Positions 8,714 through 17,004 of a stretch of DNA of 47,079 bases are shown here, piece by piece. The stretch comes from Desulfobulbaceae bacterium UBA2276 (GTDB lineage: Bacteria > Desulfobacterota > Desulfobulbia > Desulfobulbales > Desulfocapsaceae): the NCBI GenBank assembly GCA_002347085.1, contig DDWW01000060.1, positions 1 to 47,079 of the forward strand, written 5' to 3'. A program made the translations under genes and the position numbers. Each line of letters begins with the position of its first letter. The stretch's first letter is position 1. The notes below the pieces were generated by a model. The model saw nothing but the letters and a program-made list of their open reading frames with translations, made no database searches and was not told where the DNA came from.

Positions 8714-9745
8714 TTATTTACGGCCCTGTAAGAGAAGGCTCTTCAGCTCTTCCTCACTCATGGGCTGATCAAATCGTACGTGTACGGAATAATTTTTATC
8801 CATATAATCGTACAAGGTAACCCCGACAATCTCCCCGCTTCGTTCCTGCACCTTGTCAGTTCCAAGAGGAAGAAAAGAGACAAGACATCTCCCCAGAAGC
8901 AATCGTGTTTTTTCTTTTTGGGTGATACGGATTGACAGCGAAAGACCGCCAAGAGAGACATCCTCCAGCTGCGCCTTGAATTGTTGCCGCGGAGAGTTCT
9001 CGTTATTGCCCAACAAGCTATTGACCAGCACCAGCTGTACCGGATAGCGCCTATCATTCCGACGGTTTCCTTCCAACTTTCGCAATAATTCAAGAATATT
9101 GTTTGACCGGTGACAAAAATCGGCCAGCTTGGCCTCAAGCCCAGGATACTGTAGCACCATCTTCAGAAAGTCCTGCCGTTCGAGGGCCTGCACCTTGACG
9201 GCAGTCATGGCCACCAGCGATACCGTCCATACTGAGACATCAAAGAAAGGGCCACAACCGATAATTTCTCCAGGCTCCATCCGTTTAATAAACACCTCTT
9301 TCTGGCCTTGCCGGTATGTCAGAGCAACCCGTCCCTCATTGATAAAATAAAGGGTGGAGTCAAGATTCCCCTGCTGAACAATCACCTCATCCGCCTGATA
9401 ATCTTTAAACCTCTGACAATGATACAGGGCGCTGAAGGCATCGATCTCCAGAAAATCATACAGTTGCTGCCAGAGACTGATATACTCTTTGCTGATAGCA
9501 CTACTCTTTTCCTTCTCTATGACCTCATTAACACGAATGACCTCAAAAAGGGCGTTTGGATTCACTGCCAGCAAACGGTCACGCAGCTTCTCGGCGGTCA
9601 CGAAATCTTTTTCCATGGCTGCGCTCACCGCATTTCCAGCAAGTAGTTCTGTAGCTCCGGCAATATCTTTGTCCTGCAGTAATTGCTCAATCTGAGCATC
9701 AGTGCCACGCGGATATAACTTTGCCTTATCGTTCAAATCACTCAT
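8714..9745 (-). CDS. Cyclic-nucleotide-binding domain protein with C-terminal PilZ domain
   Basis: A 343-residue cytosolic protein. After an alpha-helical N-terminus (residues about 1-95) comes a cNMP-binding beta-roll (about 105-215, with GNLDSTLYFINEG and RMEPGEIIG), then a PilZ domain with the RxxxR-like RRNDRRYP and the DVSLGGLSL motif (DxSxxG), which in the family bind cyclic di-GMP. The start at 9745 is preferred over 9778 because AGGAG lies 8 bases upstream. The protein could join cAMP/cGMP-type and c-di-GMP inputs. The roll lacks an obvious complete phosphate-binding cassette (RxxS/T), so nucleotide binding there is uncertain. No output domain is seen, so it probably acts through protein contact. 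Confidence 0.85.
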   Translation of the reverse strand: MSDLNDKAKLYPRGTDAQIEQLLQDKDIAGATELLAGNAVSAAMEKDFVTAEKLRDRLLAVNPNALFEVIRVNEVIEKEKSSAISKEYISLWQQLYDFLEIDAFSALYHCQRFKDYQADEVIVQQGNLDSTLYFINEGRVALTYRQGQKEVFIKRMEPGEIIGCGPFFDVSVWTVSLVAMTAVKVQALERQDFLKMVLQYPGLEAKLADFCHRSNNILELLRKLEGNRRNDRRYPVQLVLVNSLLGNNENSPRQQFKAQLEDVSLGGLSLSIRITQKEKTRLLLGRCLVSFLPLGTDKVQERSGEIVGVTLYDYMDKNYSVHVRFDQPMSEEELKSLLLQGRK

Positions 9746-10086
9746 TGCCTTTTCTCCTGTCCATGATGATACGCTCAATCACCTCCGGCCAAGCCGGATG
9801 CTTCAAAATGTCAATCACTCAAAAGAAAACATTGAACATACTGGAAATACAGAACATACCTCCTTGCCACTGGATTTCTTATTGCGAAAGAAATCCAGTG
9901 GACTCCCGTTCCGAAATGCGCTATTCCCACTTTTTCCTACTTTAGGATATCACAATGGTCAAGCCATAACAACACCTAAAACATGGTTTTTCCATCTGAT
10001 TTCAGCACAACGACACCTTCACTTTACCATGAGACAAGCAAGGCCGGATAACTTCAAGAGAAGAGAAAATGTCCATCCAAGGCCAC
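9746..10086. other. Intergenic stretch with one hairpin
   Basis: This 341-base gap separates the PilZ gene from the upstream thiC/bzaF gene, both on the minus strand. Its main structure is a perfect 14-bp hairpin at 9867-9901. I see no gene in it. A promoter for the PilZ gene is expected here but none is convincing. Confidence 0.6.
9867..9901. terminator. Perfect 14-bp hairpin downstream of thiC/bzaF
   Basis: CCACTGGATTTCTT pairs perfectly with AAGAAATCCAGTGG around a 7-base loop. It follows the bzaF/thiC gene by about 190 bases on the minus strand. There is no T-run after it on either strand, so it may be an RNA-stabilising or processing hairpin rather than an intrinsic terminator. Confidence 0.45.
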
Positions 10087-11415
10087 CTACTCTCGACCGA
10101 CCGACCGCTTGTCCCCCTTGATATCGTTCTGAAACAGAGAAATACCCCGTTCCATGGCGCAGAAATCTCCGCACATGGTACAGGTACCGCTGTTTTCAGG
10201 CATCCGGCTGTTTCGCACCTCCTGTGCCTTGTCCGGGAACATCAGCAGCGGAAAATGCTCCTTCCAGTTGGTGTCCCGCCGACTGAGCGCCACTTTTTTC
10301 TCCTGTTCCCGGCGATCCGGGTATTTGGCGATATCGCCAATCCTGGCGGCCAGCCTGGTGGCCCGCACCCCTTCCCGCACATCATCCTCATTGGGCAGGG
10401 CCAGATGTTCGGCCGGCGTTATGTAACAGATAAGATCGGCGCCGAACCGGGCCGAGTTGGCCGCGCCGATAGCAGCGGTAATGTGATCATATCCAGCCCC
10501 GGAATCAGCCGGCAGCGGCCCGAGGACATAGTAGGGCGCCCCGCCGCTCATCCGTTTTTCGAGCATGATATTGCCTTCGATCTCATCGAGCGGCACATGG
10601 CCAGGCCCCTCCACCATCATCTGACAGCCCATCTCACGGCCAAGCTCCGCCAGTTCACAATTGATCACCATCTCCGCCATCTGGGCCCGATCATGACTGT
10701 CGTGGATGGCCCCGGCCCGGATCCCGTTGCCAAGCGAGAGTACTGCGTCATACTTTTTCATGAGGGTGCAAACCCGGTCAAACTGCTCATACAGAGGGTT
10801 CTCCCGATTATTGTACTCCATCCACGAGACCATGAAGGTGCCGCCCTTGGAGACGAGCCCCCCATAACGATAGCCCTGTTTACGCAATCGCTCGATGGAA
10901 AACCGATTGATCCCGCAATGGATAGCCATAAATGAAATGCCATCGTCAAGTTGCCGCTCAATCAGCTCAAAGAGATACTCGCTATCCAGCTTGTTGGGGT
11001 TGTGGTATTTGCGGCTGGCCTCGGAAAATGCCTGATAAAGTGGAACATTCCCCACCGGCAGGGTACAGGCGGCCAAAACCCGCCGACGCACCAGGTCAAG
11101 ATCGCCGCCGGTGGAAAGCTCCATCAGGGTGTCGGCCTGCTCGGCCTCGGCCACTTGCGCCTTGCGCACCTCAAGCTCAATATCGCTAATGTCGGAGGAG
11201 GTGCCAATCGAGGCATTGACCTTGGTGCGCAACCCCTTGCCGATACCGACCACCTTCTGCGTGGGCCGGTTGGGATGGACGGCAATAACAATATGGCCGT
11301 CCGCCACCCGCTGACGGATGGTTTCCGGATCAAGGCCAAAGCCCTCATCCATGGCTACTTTTTTCATCGCCTCGGTAATGATGCCTTCGCGGGCCAGTTC
11401 AATCTGGGTCTTCAT
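10087..11415 (-). CDS. bzaF: ThiC-family radical SAM enzyme, probably 5-hydroxybenzimidazole synthase (BzaF)
   Basis: A 442-residue ThiC-family protein. ThiC turns aminoimidazole ribotide into the thiamin pyrimidine HMP-P; its paralog BzaF turns the same substrate into 5-hydroxybenzimidazole, the lower ligand of cobamides. The C-terminal cluster motif is C412-C415-C419 (CTMCGDFC), with three residues between the last cysteines where the well-known ThiC motif has four. The start at 11415 fits the family and has AAGGAAG upstream. Upstream stands a cobalamin riboswitch and terminator, not a TPP riboswitch. A thiC-like gene under a cobalamin riboswitch is the known hallmark of anaerobic benzimidazole synthesis, hence the BzaF call. 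ThiC proper cannot be ruled out from sequence alone. Confidence 0.72.
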   Translation of the reverse strand: MKTQIELAREGIITEAMKKVAMDEGFGLDPETIRQRVADGHIVIAVHPNRPTQKVVGIGKGLRTKVNASIGTSSDISDIELEVRKAQVAEAEQADTLMELSTGGDLDLVRRRVLAACTLPVGNVPLYQAFSEASRKYHNPNKLDSEYLFELIERQLDDGISFMAIHCGINRFSIERLRKQGYRYGGLVSKGGTFMVSWMEYNNRENPLYEQFDRVCTLMKKYDAVLSLGNGIRAGAIHDSHDRAQMAEMVINCELAELGREMGCQMMVEGPGHVPLDEIEGNIMLEKRMSGGAPYYVLGPLPADSGAGYDHITAAIGAANSARFGADLICYITPAEHLALPNEDDVREGVRATRLAARIGDIAKYPDRREQEKKVALSRRDTNWKEHFPLLMFPDKAQEVRNSRMPENSGTCTMCGDFCAMERGISLFQNDIKGDKRSVGRE

Positions 11416-11451
11416 GTTCAATCTTCCTTTTTTGATTTTCCGCCTGGGCAT

Positions 11452-11506
11452 AAAAAAAGTCCGTACCACAACCTGGGAGATCAACTCCCTGGTGCAATAC
11501 GGACTT
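11452..11506 (-). terminator. Riboswitch-controlled intrinsic terminator
   Basis: On the minus strand AAGTCCGTA...CACCAGGGAG pairs with CTCCCAGGTTGTGG...TACGGACTT and is followed at once by seven T residues (the A-run at 11452-11458). It lies between the cobalamin aptamer and the bzaF start, so it is the likely expression platform: high cobamide would favour termination. Confidence 0.88.
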
Positions 11507-11528
11507 CTACGGACAAGAATTCCTTTTA

Positions 11529-11722
11529 TTCTTCCGGCAGGTCTTCTGACTCACGGATCAGCCGCAGACCACGCCTTCCCGCCCATCATCCGGGGATTTC
11601 CCGAAATGACGGACAGTGACATCATGCAGTCCTTGTCCCCGTTTACAGCGCTGGCCCAACGTTACGGATTCACACCGTATTCCCTTTTCACCGCCCTGGA
11701 TTGCAGGGCGACACCGGAAGAA
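11529..11722 (-). promoter_or_regulatory. Cobalamin riboswitch
   Basis: On the minus strand the closing P1 stem is formed by TTCTTCCGG and CCGGAAGAA. Inside are the conserved core AAAGGGAATACGGTG, then GAATCCGTAACG, then CTGTAAACGGGG, a CACTG element, and finally the B12 box GAGTCAGAAGACCTGCC. These match the AdoCbl/MeCbl riboswitch consensus in order and spacing. It controls the thiC-family gene downstream. Confidence 0.96.
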
Positions 11723-11832
11723 TTCCTTTAACAATCAACGGCCAGTACATTAGCCAATAACAAAAAAAATGTAAAGATCAGGATCAGCCCTGCTTGCAAT
11801 CAGCAGACAGGATCACTATAAAAGAGTCTATA

Positions 11833-11957
11833 GGTTGAAGGCTGAAGGTTTATCAGGTCCCCCCAGCCATAGACAAACCTTGTACAGGAATGCGACGCAT
11901 CCTGAATATCCTCTCTTGCGGCGCATGGAAGCAGGAACGTCAGTCTTCAGCCTTTAA
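11833..11957. repeat. Inverted pair of GGCTGAAG-type repeats
   Basis: GGTTGAAGGCTGAAG (11833-11847) and CTTCAGCCTTTAACC (11943-11957) pair at 14 of 15 positions around a loop of about 95 bases. The same motif occurs as an inverted pair at 17991-18051. Confidence 0.6.
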
Positions 11958-11978
11958 CCTTTACCCCCGAATAACAGC

Positions 11979-14066
11979 ATGTTCCCCCCAGACCTTCTCG
12001 CCTCCACCCCCCATTCTCCCGGGGTTTACCTGATGCTGGACAAAAAAGGAGGCATCCTCTACGTCGGCAAGGCCAAGGATCTGCGCAAACGGCTGGCCTC
12101 CTACGCCCGAATCGCGGGATCAGCACCGGCTGACAAGACCTCGATCATGCTCTCCCATGTCCATAAAGTGGATACCCTGCTCACCCGCACCGAGAAAGAG
12201 GCCCTGATTCTTGAGGCCTCGCTGATCAAAAAACATCGTCCCCGATATAATATCATCCTGCGTGATGACAAAAATTACCCCCTGCTCAAGGTCACGATCC
12301 AGGAAGAATGGCCACGAGTAATGATGACTCGCCGCCGGAAAAAAGACGGGGCCCGCTATTTTGGCCCCTACTCTTCTCCTCCTGCCATGTGGGCCACACT
12401 CAAACTCCTCTCGTCCCTTTTCTTCTTGCGAAGATGCAAGACCACTCAGCTCCAGGCCCGAACCCGGCCCTGCCTCAACGGCCAGATGCACAACTGCCTG
12501 GCACCCTGTATAGGGCTGAACGACCTGAACACCAAGGCCTCGTATCAGGAGATGGTGGCCAAGGTCATCATGATTCTCGAAGGTCATAATCGGGATTTGC
12601 TTACGCCCCTGAACCAGCAGATGGCGGATGCCGCTCGCAACCTTGCATTTGAGCAGGCGGCTCGTATCCGTGATCAGATCCAGGCCCTGTCAAAGACCCT
12701 GGAAAAACAGGTGATCGTGGCCACCCACTCCCGGGACCAGGATATCTTTGGTCTGGCCCGCAAGGATGCCTCCGTCGCTCTGGCCATTCTCTTCGTCCGA
12801 AACGGCATGATCAACGGCAGCCGCACCTTCTTTCTGGCAGCACCTCTGGGAGATGACGCCACCATTCTGGCCCAGGCCCTGATCCAGCACTATGACTCCG
12901 GCGACAACCTGCCGCCGGAAATCCTTCTCCCGCTTGAGCCGGAGGACAGAGAACTCCTGGCCGAACGCTTCTGCGATCTGCGCGGCGAGACCGTCTCGCT
13001 CCAGGTCCCGCAACGGGGCGATCGCCTGCAACTCATCGCCATGGCCAACACTAATGCCCAGCAGCTCTTTGCCGAACGAGACAACAAAGAGCAAACCTGG
13101 CAGACGCTTGCCGCCTCCCTGGTTGATGCGCTACACCTCAATCGCACCCCGAACACCATAGAATGCCTTGATATTTCCAACACCTCCGGTCAGCAGGCGG
13201 TGGGTTCGCTGGTCTGTTTTGAGCAGGGAGAACCGGCGCCGCACAAATTCCGCCACTACAAGATCCGTACTGTTGCCGGTCCCGATGATTACGCGATGAT
13301 GGCTGAGGTGCTCGAACGCAGACTGCAACGGGGACAGGCTGAGGATGACCTTCCCGACCTCCTGATGGTGGACGGCGGACGCGGCCAATTAGGTATAGCC
13401 TTGCGCGTGGCCAGGGAACAGGGAATTGCTGACGGAAACGGAAATCCTCAACATCATGAGCAGCGTGTTGAATGGATCGGCATTGCCAAAGAAAAGCAGG
13501 GAGAAGGGGAAAAACTGTACAAACCTGGCCGCAAGAATCCAATTCTCCTGCCGGCCCACCACCCGGTCTTACTCTATCTCATGCGGATACGGGATGAATC
13601 ACATCGCTACGGGGTGAGCTTTCACCGCAAACTGCGCAATAAATCAACCCTCGCCTCCGAGCTGGATGCCATCAGCAACATAGGCCCACAAAAAAAACAG
13701 GTGTTGCTCAAGACCCTTGGCAGCCTGACCCGCATCAAACAGGCCTCAGAGGAAACACTGACCAAGGTGCCCGGAATCGGACCGGTACTGGCAAAAGAGA
13801 TCCACCACCATTTTCATCAAGCAGAACAACCGGAGACAGAAAGAGAGATGGCCACCGAAGAAGAGATCATCGCCCGCCTGAAACCCGGCTGCATCTGCAA
13901 AGGGATCAAACTACAGCGAATCATTGAGGCCATTGAGCAAGGGGCAACGACCTTTGAAGAAATCGCCCGCGCTACCGGCATCGGCGGCGGCTCGTGCGGC
14001 TCAAAACGCTGCCGGCAGAAGGTGGCGAAATTGTTGACAGAAAAAGAGTCCCTTCATCAGGCGTAA
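11979..14066 (+). CDS. uvrC: Excinuclease ABC subunit C with an added C-terminal BFD-like [2Fe-2S] domain
   Basis: UvrC makes the two incisions of nucleotide excision repair. Order: GIY-YIG nuclease (about 13-95), four cysteines C153, C165, C173, C177 with the same spacing as the [4Fe-4S] ligands reported in E. coli UvrC, UVR motif (about 200-235), RNase H-like endonuclease (about 385-550, with IECLDISN and LLMVDGGRGQL), and two helix-hairpin-helix motifs (about 565-615). At 695 residues it is some 80 longer than usual. The extra C-terminus carries C638-x-C640...C673-x4-C678 (CICKG, then CGSKRC), the pattern of BFD-like [2Fe-2S] domains such as that of GlpA. No stop or frameshift separates the parts. 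The gene stands alone between the bzaF leader and a convergent chemoreceptor. Confidence 0.95.
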   Translation: MFPPDLLASTPHSPGVYLMLDKKGGILYVGKAKDLRKRLASYARIAGSAPADKTSIMLSHVHKVDTLLTRTEKEALILEASLIKKHRPRYNIILRDDKNYPLLKVTIQEEWPRVMMTRRRKKDGARYFGPYSSPPAMWATLKLLSSLFFLRRCKTTQLQARTRPCLNGQMHNCLAPCIGLNDLNTKASYQEMVAKVIMILEGHNRDLLTPLNQQMADAARNLAFEQAARIRDQIQALSKTLEKQVIVATHSRDQDIFGLARKDASVALAILFVRNGMINGSRTFFLAAPLGDDATILAQALIQHYDSGDNLPPEILLPLEPEDRELLAERFCDLRGETVSLQVPQRGDRLQLIAMANTNAQQLFAERDNKEQTWQTLAASLVDALHLNRTPNTIECLDISNTSGQQAVGSLVCFEQGEPAPHKFRHYKIRTVAGPDDYAMMAEVLERRLQRGQAEDDLPDLLMVDGGRGQLGIALRVAREQGIADGNGNPQHHEQRVEWIGIAKEKQGEGEKLYKPGRKNPILLPAHHPVLLYLMRIRDESHRYGVSFHRKLRNKSTLASELDAISNIGPQKKQVLLKTLGSLTRIKQASEETLTKVPGIGPVLAKEIHHHFHQAEQPETEREMATEEEIIARLKPGCICKGIKLQRIIEAIEQGATTFEEIARATGIGGGSCGSKRCRQKVAKLLTEKESLHQA

Positions 14067-14119
14067 CCACCTGAGACAAAAAACCCTTATAAGAATTACA
14101 AAATCCCTCAAATCAGACT

Positions 14120-14168
14120 GTTCCGATTTACAGAGTATATAAGTCCTCTATAACCTGTAAATCGGAAC
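14120..14168. terminator. Hairpin between convergent uvrC and chemoreceptor genes
   Basis: GTTCCGATTTACAG pairs perfectly with CTGTAAATCGGAAC (14 bp, 21-base loop). It lies between two convergent genes and probably ends both transcripts, although neither side has a strong T-run. Confidence 0.6.
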
Positions 14169-14184
14169 GGGCATGGTGTTACAC

Positions 14185-15729
14185 CTACACCTTGAAATGA
14201 CCCACCAAGGCCTTCAGCTCCTCGGCTAATTGTGCCAGTTGGGCAGCGTTGCCCTGCACCTGCTGTTCTCCCTGACGGATCTCGCTTACGGCCATATTGA
14301 TGCCGGCAATCTCCCGCGCGATCTCTCCTGATACGGCCGCAGTCTGGGCTACCTGCTCGTTGGCGTCATTGACTCCGGTGGAAGCCTCGGCGATATTGCC
14401 CACCACTTCCTGGGTGATGGCTGCCTGGGCCTCGATGGCCTCGGCAATGATGGCGACAATACTTCCTACCTCTTGAATGACAGCAGTGATCTTATCGATA
14501 TCGCTTATCGCCCCGCCGGCAGATTGCTGGACGCCGGAAATTCTGCTCTTGATGTCTTCAGTAGCAGCCGCTGTCTGCTTCGCTAACTCCTTGATTTCAT
14601 TGGCCACTACCGCAAATCCCTTGCCGGCCTCACCCGCCCGTGCCGCCTCGATGGTGGCATTAAGGGCCAGCAGGTTGGTCTGTGATGAGATGGCAGTGAT
14701 AGTCTCGGTCACCTGACCAATTTGCTGAGCCGCCTGACCAAACTCCTGCATCAACACCGAAAGATTATGGGCCTGCTCGCCTGCCTGCACACTGATCTTG
14801 CGGGCTTTTTCCGAGTTGGCGGCAATTTTGGTGATGGTGTTACTCATCTCCTCAGTGGCCCCGGACACAGTACTCAGATTGGTGGTGGCCTGTTCCATAC
14901 AGGCGGCCACCGAGTTGGTGTTGGCACTGGCCTCTTCGGCAGCCGCCGCGACGGTGTCGGTTTTATCGGATACAATCTGGACATCTCTCGACATCCCTTG
15001 AGAAATGGTGGCCAGGGAGTCAGAAAACGATGCCATACTGTCGGCATTATCCGCAAGTTGTGCTATTATTCCCCGTACTTTTTCGGCAAAGGTATTGAAA
15101 CCATTGGCTAAGGCCCCTACTTCGTCACCGGTTTCCACAGTGATCCTGCGAGTCAAATCGCCTTCGCCTTGCGAAATATCCTCCATCAACTGCGCCGCAT
15201 GGCTGATGGGATTGACAATGGCATTGGCCAAAAGCGTAATGAGCACGGTCATCAATGCCCCGCCAATGAGGATCGCCACCCCGGTAGTCATCAGATTGTT
15301 TTTGAGCTGGGCAGCCACGCCTGCCGTACTGTAACTGAATTTGAGACGGCCAATAACGGTCTTCCCTTCCTGATCCTTGATCTCCCTCTCCACCAATACC
15401 GATTGTGCCGTGGCAGGTTTTTCCTGACTACTTTTAGTCAACACGGTACCTTTACCGTCAAAAAAGACAATCCACTCCACATCAGGGTCCTTGATACACT
15501 CTTTGACCAAGACCTCCAGGGCCGGGGAATCAAAATTATTGATATAGGGGCCACCTACTTGCTCGACCAGGGTTATCAGAGAGGTGGCCTTAGATTCCAA
15601 GGCAGTCTGCATAAGGCGATTACTTTTGAACATCATGAAGGCACCGAAACTCAGGAGCAGGACTGCGGTCATCAGCACTGTAGCCGTAATGATCTTGGTT
15701 CGTAAGGTCAGGGTGTTAAGAGTGGGCAT
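14185..15729 (-). CDS. Methyl-accepting chemotaxis protein
   Basis: A 514-residue inner-membrane chemoreceptor. TM1 is at about 10-33, a periplasmic sensing domain of some 110 residues follows (about 34-145), TM2 is at about 146-170, then HAMP (about 170-225) and the long coiled-coil signalling domain with the conserved tip QTNLLALNATIEAARAGEAG (about 350-370). There is no C-terminal pentapeptide for CheR tethering. An upstream gene on the same strand (15864-16637) encodes a PstS-like periplasmic protein, which may supply its ligand. A strong hairpin separates the two, so they may not share one mRNA. AAGGAAAA precedes the ATG. Confidence 0.95.
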   Translation of the reverse strand: MPTLNTLTLRTKIITATVLMTAVLLLSFGAFMMFKSNRLMQTALESKATSLITLVEQVGGPYINNFDSPALEVLVKECIKDPDVEWIVFFDGKGTVLTKSSQEKPATAQSVLVEREIKDQEGKTVIGRLKFSYSTAGVAAQLKNNLMTTGVAILIGGALMTVLITLLANAIVNPISHAAQLMEDISQGEGDLTRRITVETGDEVGALANGFNTFAEKVRGIIAQLADNADSMASFSDSLATISQGMSRDVQIVSDKTDTVAAAAEEASANTNSVAACMEQATTNLSTVSGATEEMSNTITKIAANSEKARKISVQAGEQAHNLSVLMQEFGQAAQQIGQVTETITAISSQTNLLALNATIEAARAGEAGKGFAVVANEIKELAKQTAAATEDIKSRISGVQQSAGGAISDIDKITAVIQEVGSIVAIIAEAIEAQAAITQEVVGNIAEASTGVNDANEQVAQTAAVSGEIAREIAGINMAVSEIRQGEQQVQGNAAQLAQLAEELKALVGHFKV

Positions 15730-15798
15730 AATTTTCCTTCTTCAATGAAACAGATTTCAGGGGGATCTTTTTGCAAATGGGTCGGGTAGAACAACAGC

Positions 15799-15844
15799 AT
15801 AATCTGTAATCCCTTAGATGGCGAGCTCAAGGATTACAGATTAT
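15799..15844. terminator. Perfect 14-bp hairpin after the PstS-like gene
   Basis: ATAATCTGTAATCC pairs perfectly with GGATTACAGATTAT around an 18-base loop, 20 bases after the stop of the PstS-like gene on the minus strand. It has no T-run, so partial attenuation or mRNA protection is as likely as termination. Confidence 0.55.
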
Positions 15845-15863
15845 TAACCTGAACCTTTACGAC

Positions 15864-16637
15864 TTACTTGGCAATAAGCGCCTGTCCAGGCCCAGCGATA
15901 AAGTCAAGTACCTTCTGCACTCCAGCGGAGGGCGCGCCCTTGGTGATTAAAGTGATGGGGCGGCCAAACTCAGGGATAGCGGGGGCGTTAACGGTAGCAT
16001 CGATCTGGCCCTGGGCGCCCAAGGATACTGCACCGGAAGTGGCAACCACTCTGGTTTTCAGGTCATCAGCAGTGGTTCCTTCTACCGCGTCTTTGGTGTA
16101 GGCAGCGCCATCCAGCGCCTGTTTCTGGAAAACGCTATTGGTTCCAGGAATCTTACTGCCGACAATAACCACGATGGGCAGGCTCGGGCCACCAACCTCA
16201 GACCAATTTTTGGCCTTGCCGGTAAAAACAGCCGCAAGCTGTTCCTTGGAAAGGGCGGTGACAGTGACATCTTTATTGGTCAAGACCTTGACTACATCTT
16301 TACCAATGACCCGATTTTTATACACACTTTTATCAGGAATGGCATACCCACCTTTTTCCATCATCGCCATCCAGTCAGGGAAGGTCATTCCGCCAACCGC
16401 CGCTTCTACCGTCCCTGCATCCAGATCTTTTACGGCCTGTTCAGGACCACCTGAAATAATATTGAGTGTAACGCCGGTGGCCTCCATAGGGCCTTTAATC
16501 TTACTGAAAATATTCTCCGTCGCTGCGGCTCCGGCACCAATTTTAACCTCTTCGGCCAAGGCCGTTCCCATGACACCACCAAAAAGCATTAACGCCACGA
16601 CTGCCTTAAAAGAATTTATGATCCATGGTTTTGACAT
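15864..16637 (-). CDS. PstS-like periplasmic substrate-binding protein
   Basis: A 257-residue protein with a signal peptide (cleavage likely after ALA, about residue 28) and the PBP-like fold of phosphate-binding proteins. Recognisable parts are GAGAAATENIF near the mature N-terminus, the LSKEQLAAVFTGKAKNWSEVGG region around 128-149 (shown here only to name it), and GTNSVFQ. It is shorter than classic PstS. No pstC, pstA or pstB is adjacent. The next gene downstream is a chemoreceptor, so a sensing role is possible. The ligand may be phosphate or another oxyanion; the family is broad. AAAGGAG lies a suitable distance before the ATG. Confidence 0.82.
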   Translation of the reverse strand: MSKPWIINSFKAVVALMLFGGVMGTALAEEVKIGAGAAATENIFSKIKGPMEATGVTLNIISGGPEQAVKDLDAGTVEAAVGGMTFPDWMAMMEKGGYAIPDKSVYKNRVIGKDVVKVLTNKDVTVTALSKEQLAAVFTGKAKNWSEVGGPSLPIVVIVGSKIPGTNSVFQKQALDGAAYTKDAVEGTTADDLKTRVVATSGAVSLGAQGQIDATVNAPAIPEFGRPITLITKGAPSAGVQKVLDFIAGPGQALIAK

Positions 16638-17004
16638 ACGATGTACTCCTTTGACTGAGGGTTACGTGTTATAGAGGATAAAATGAGCCGCTCTCTCTTT
16701 ATCCTCTGGTAAGGCAGAAATTCTTACGTCGATCCCTAACTCCGACAAACGGGGACAAGTCCCTTTATGGAAATTTCTTCGCAAAAAAACAGGTAAATAA
16801 TTTTCCTAAGGAACTAATAATAAAATAATTATTCAGGATGAGCGTAAGAGCCTTCTGCCTTGAAGAGTATTCTATGGGATATTTTTTTAATAAGCAAAAA
16901 GAAAAGACAATAAAACGGAAAAGGTGGTGCTGCCTGATCTCAAGCCCTGTCTCTCTCCAGAGATCGAGCGTGAGACCTTAGAGAAAGATGGAAGACACAA
17001 CGTG
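16638..17004. other. Intergenic region upstream of the PstS-like gene
   Basis: These 367 bases lie between the PstS-like gene start and the stop of the next minus-strand gene. They are AT-rich near 16790-16920. The promoter of the PstS-like gene should be here, but I could not recognise a clear Pho box or other operator. No gene is seen. Confidence 0.5.

Larger units (their letters stand above)
11416..11978. other. Leader and intergenic region between divergent bzaF and uvrC
   Basis: The first 320 bases are the leader of bzaF with terminator and riboswitch. The rest (11736-11978) holds a pair of inverted GGCTGAAG-type repeats (11833-11847 and 11943-11957) and must also contain the uvrC promoter. 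I see no gene. Confidence 0.7.

Noticed and set aside
11318..11731. Plus-strand reading frame over the bzaF leader
   Set aside because: The region is a structured cobalamin riboswitch on the minus strand.
11416..11735. TPP riboswitch expected before thiC
   Set aside because: No TPP consensus is present; the B12 box and core fit the cobalamin class instead.
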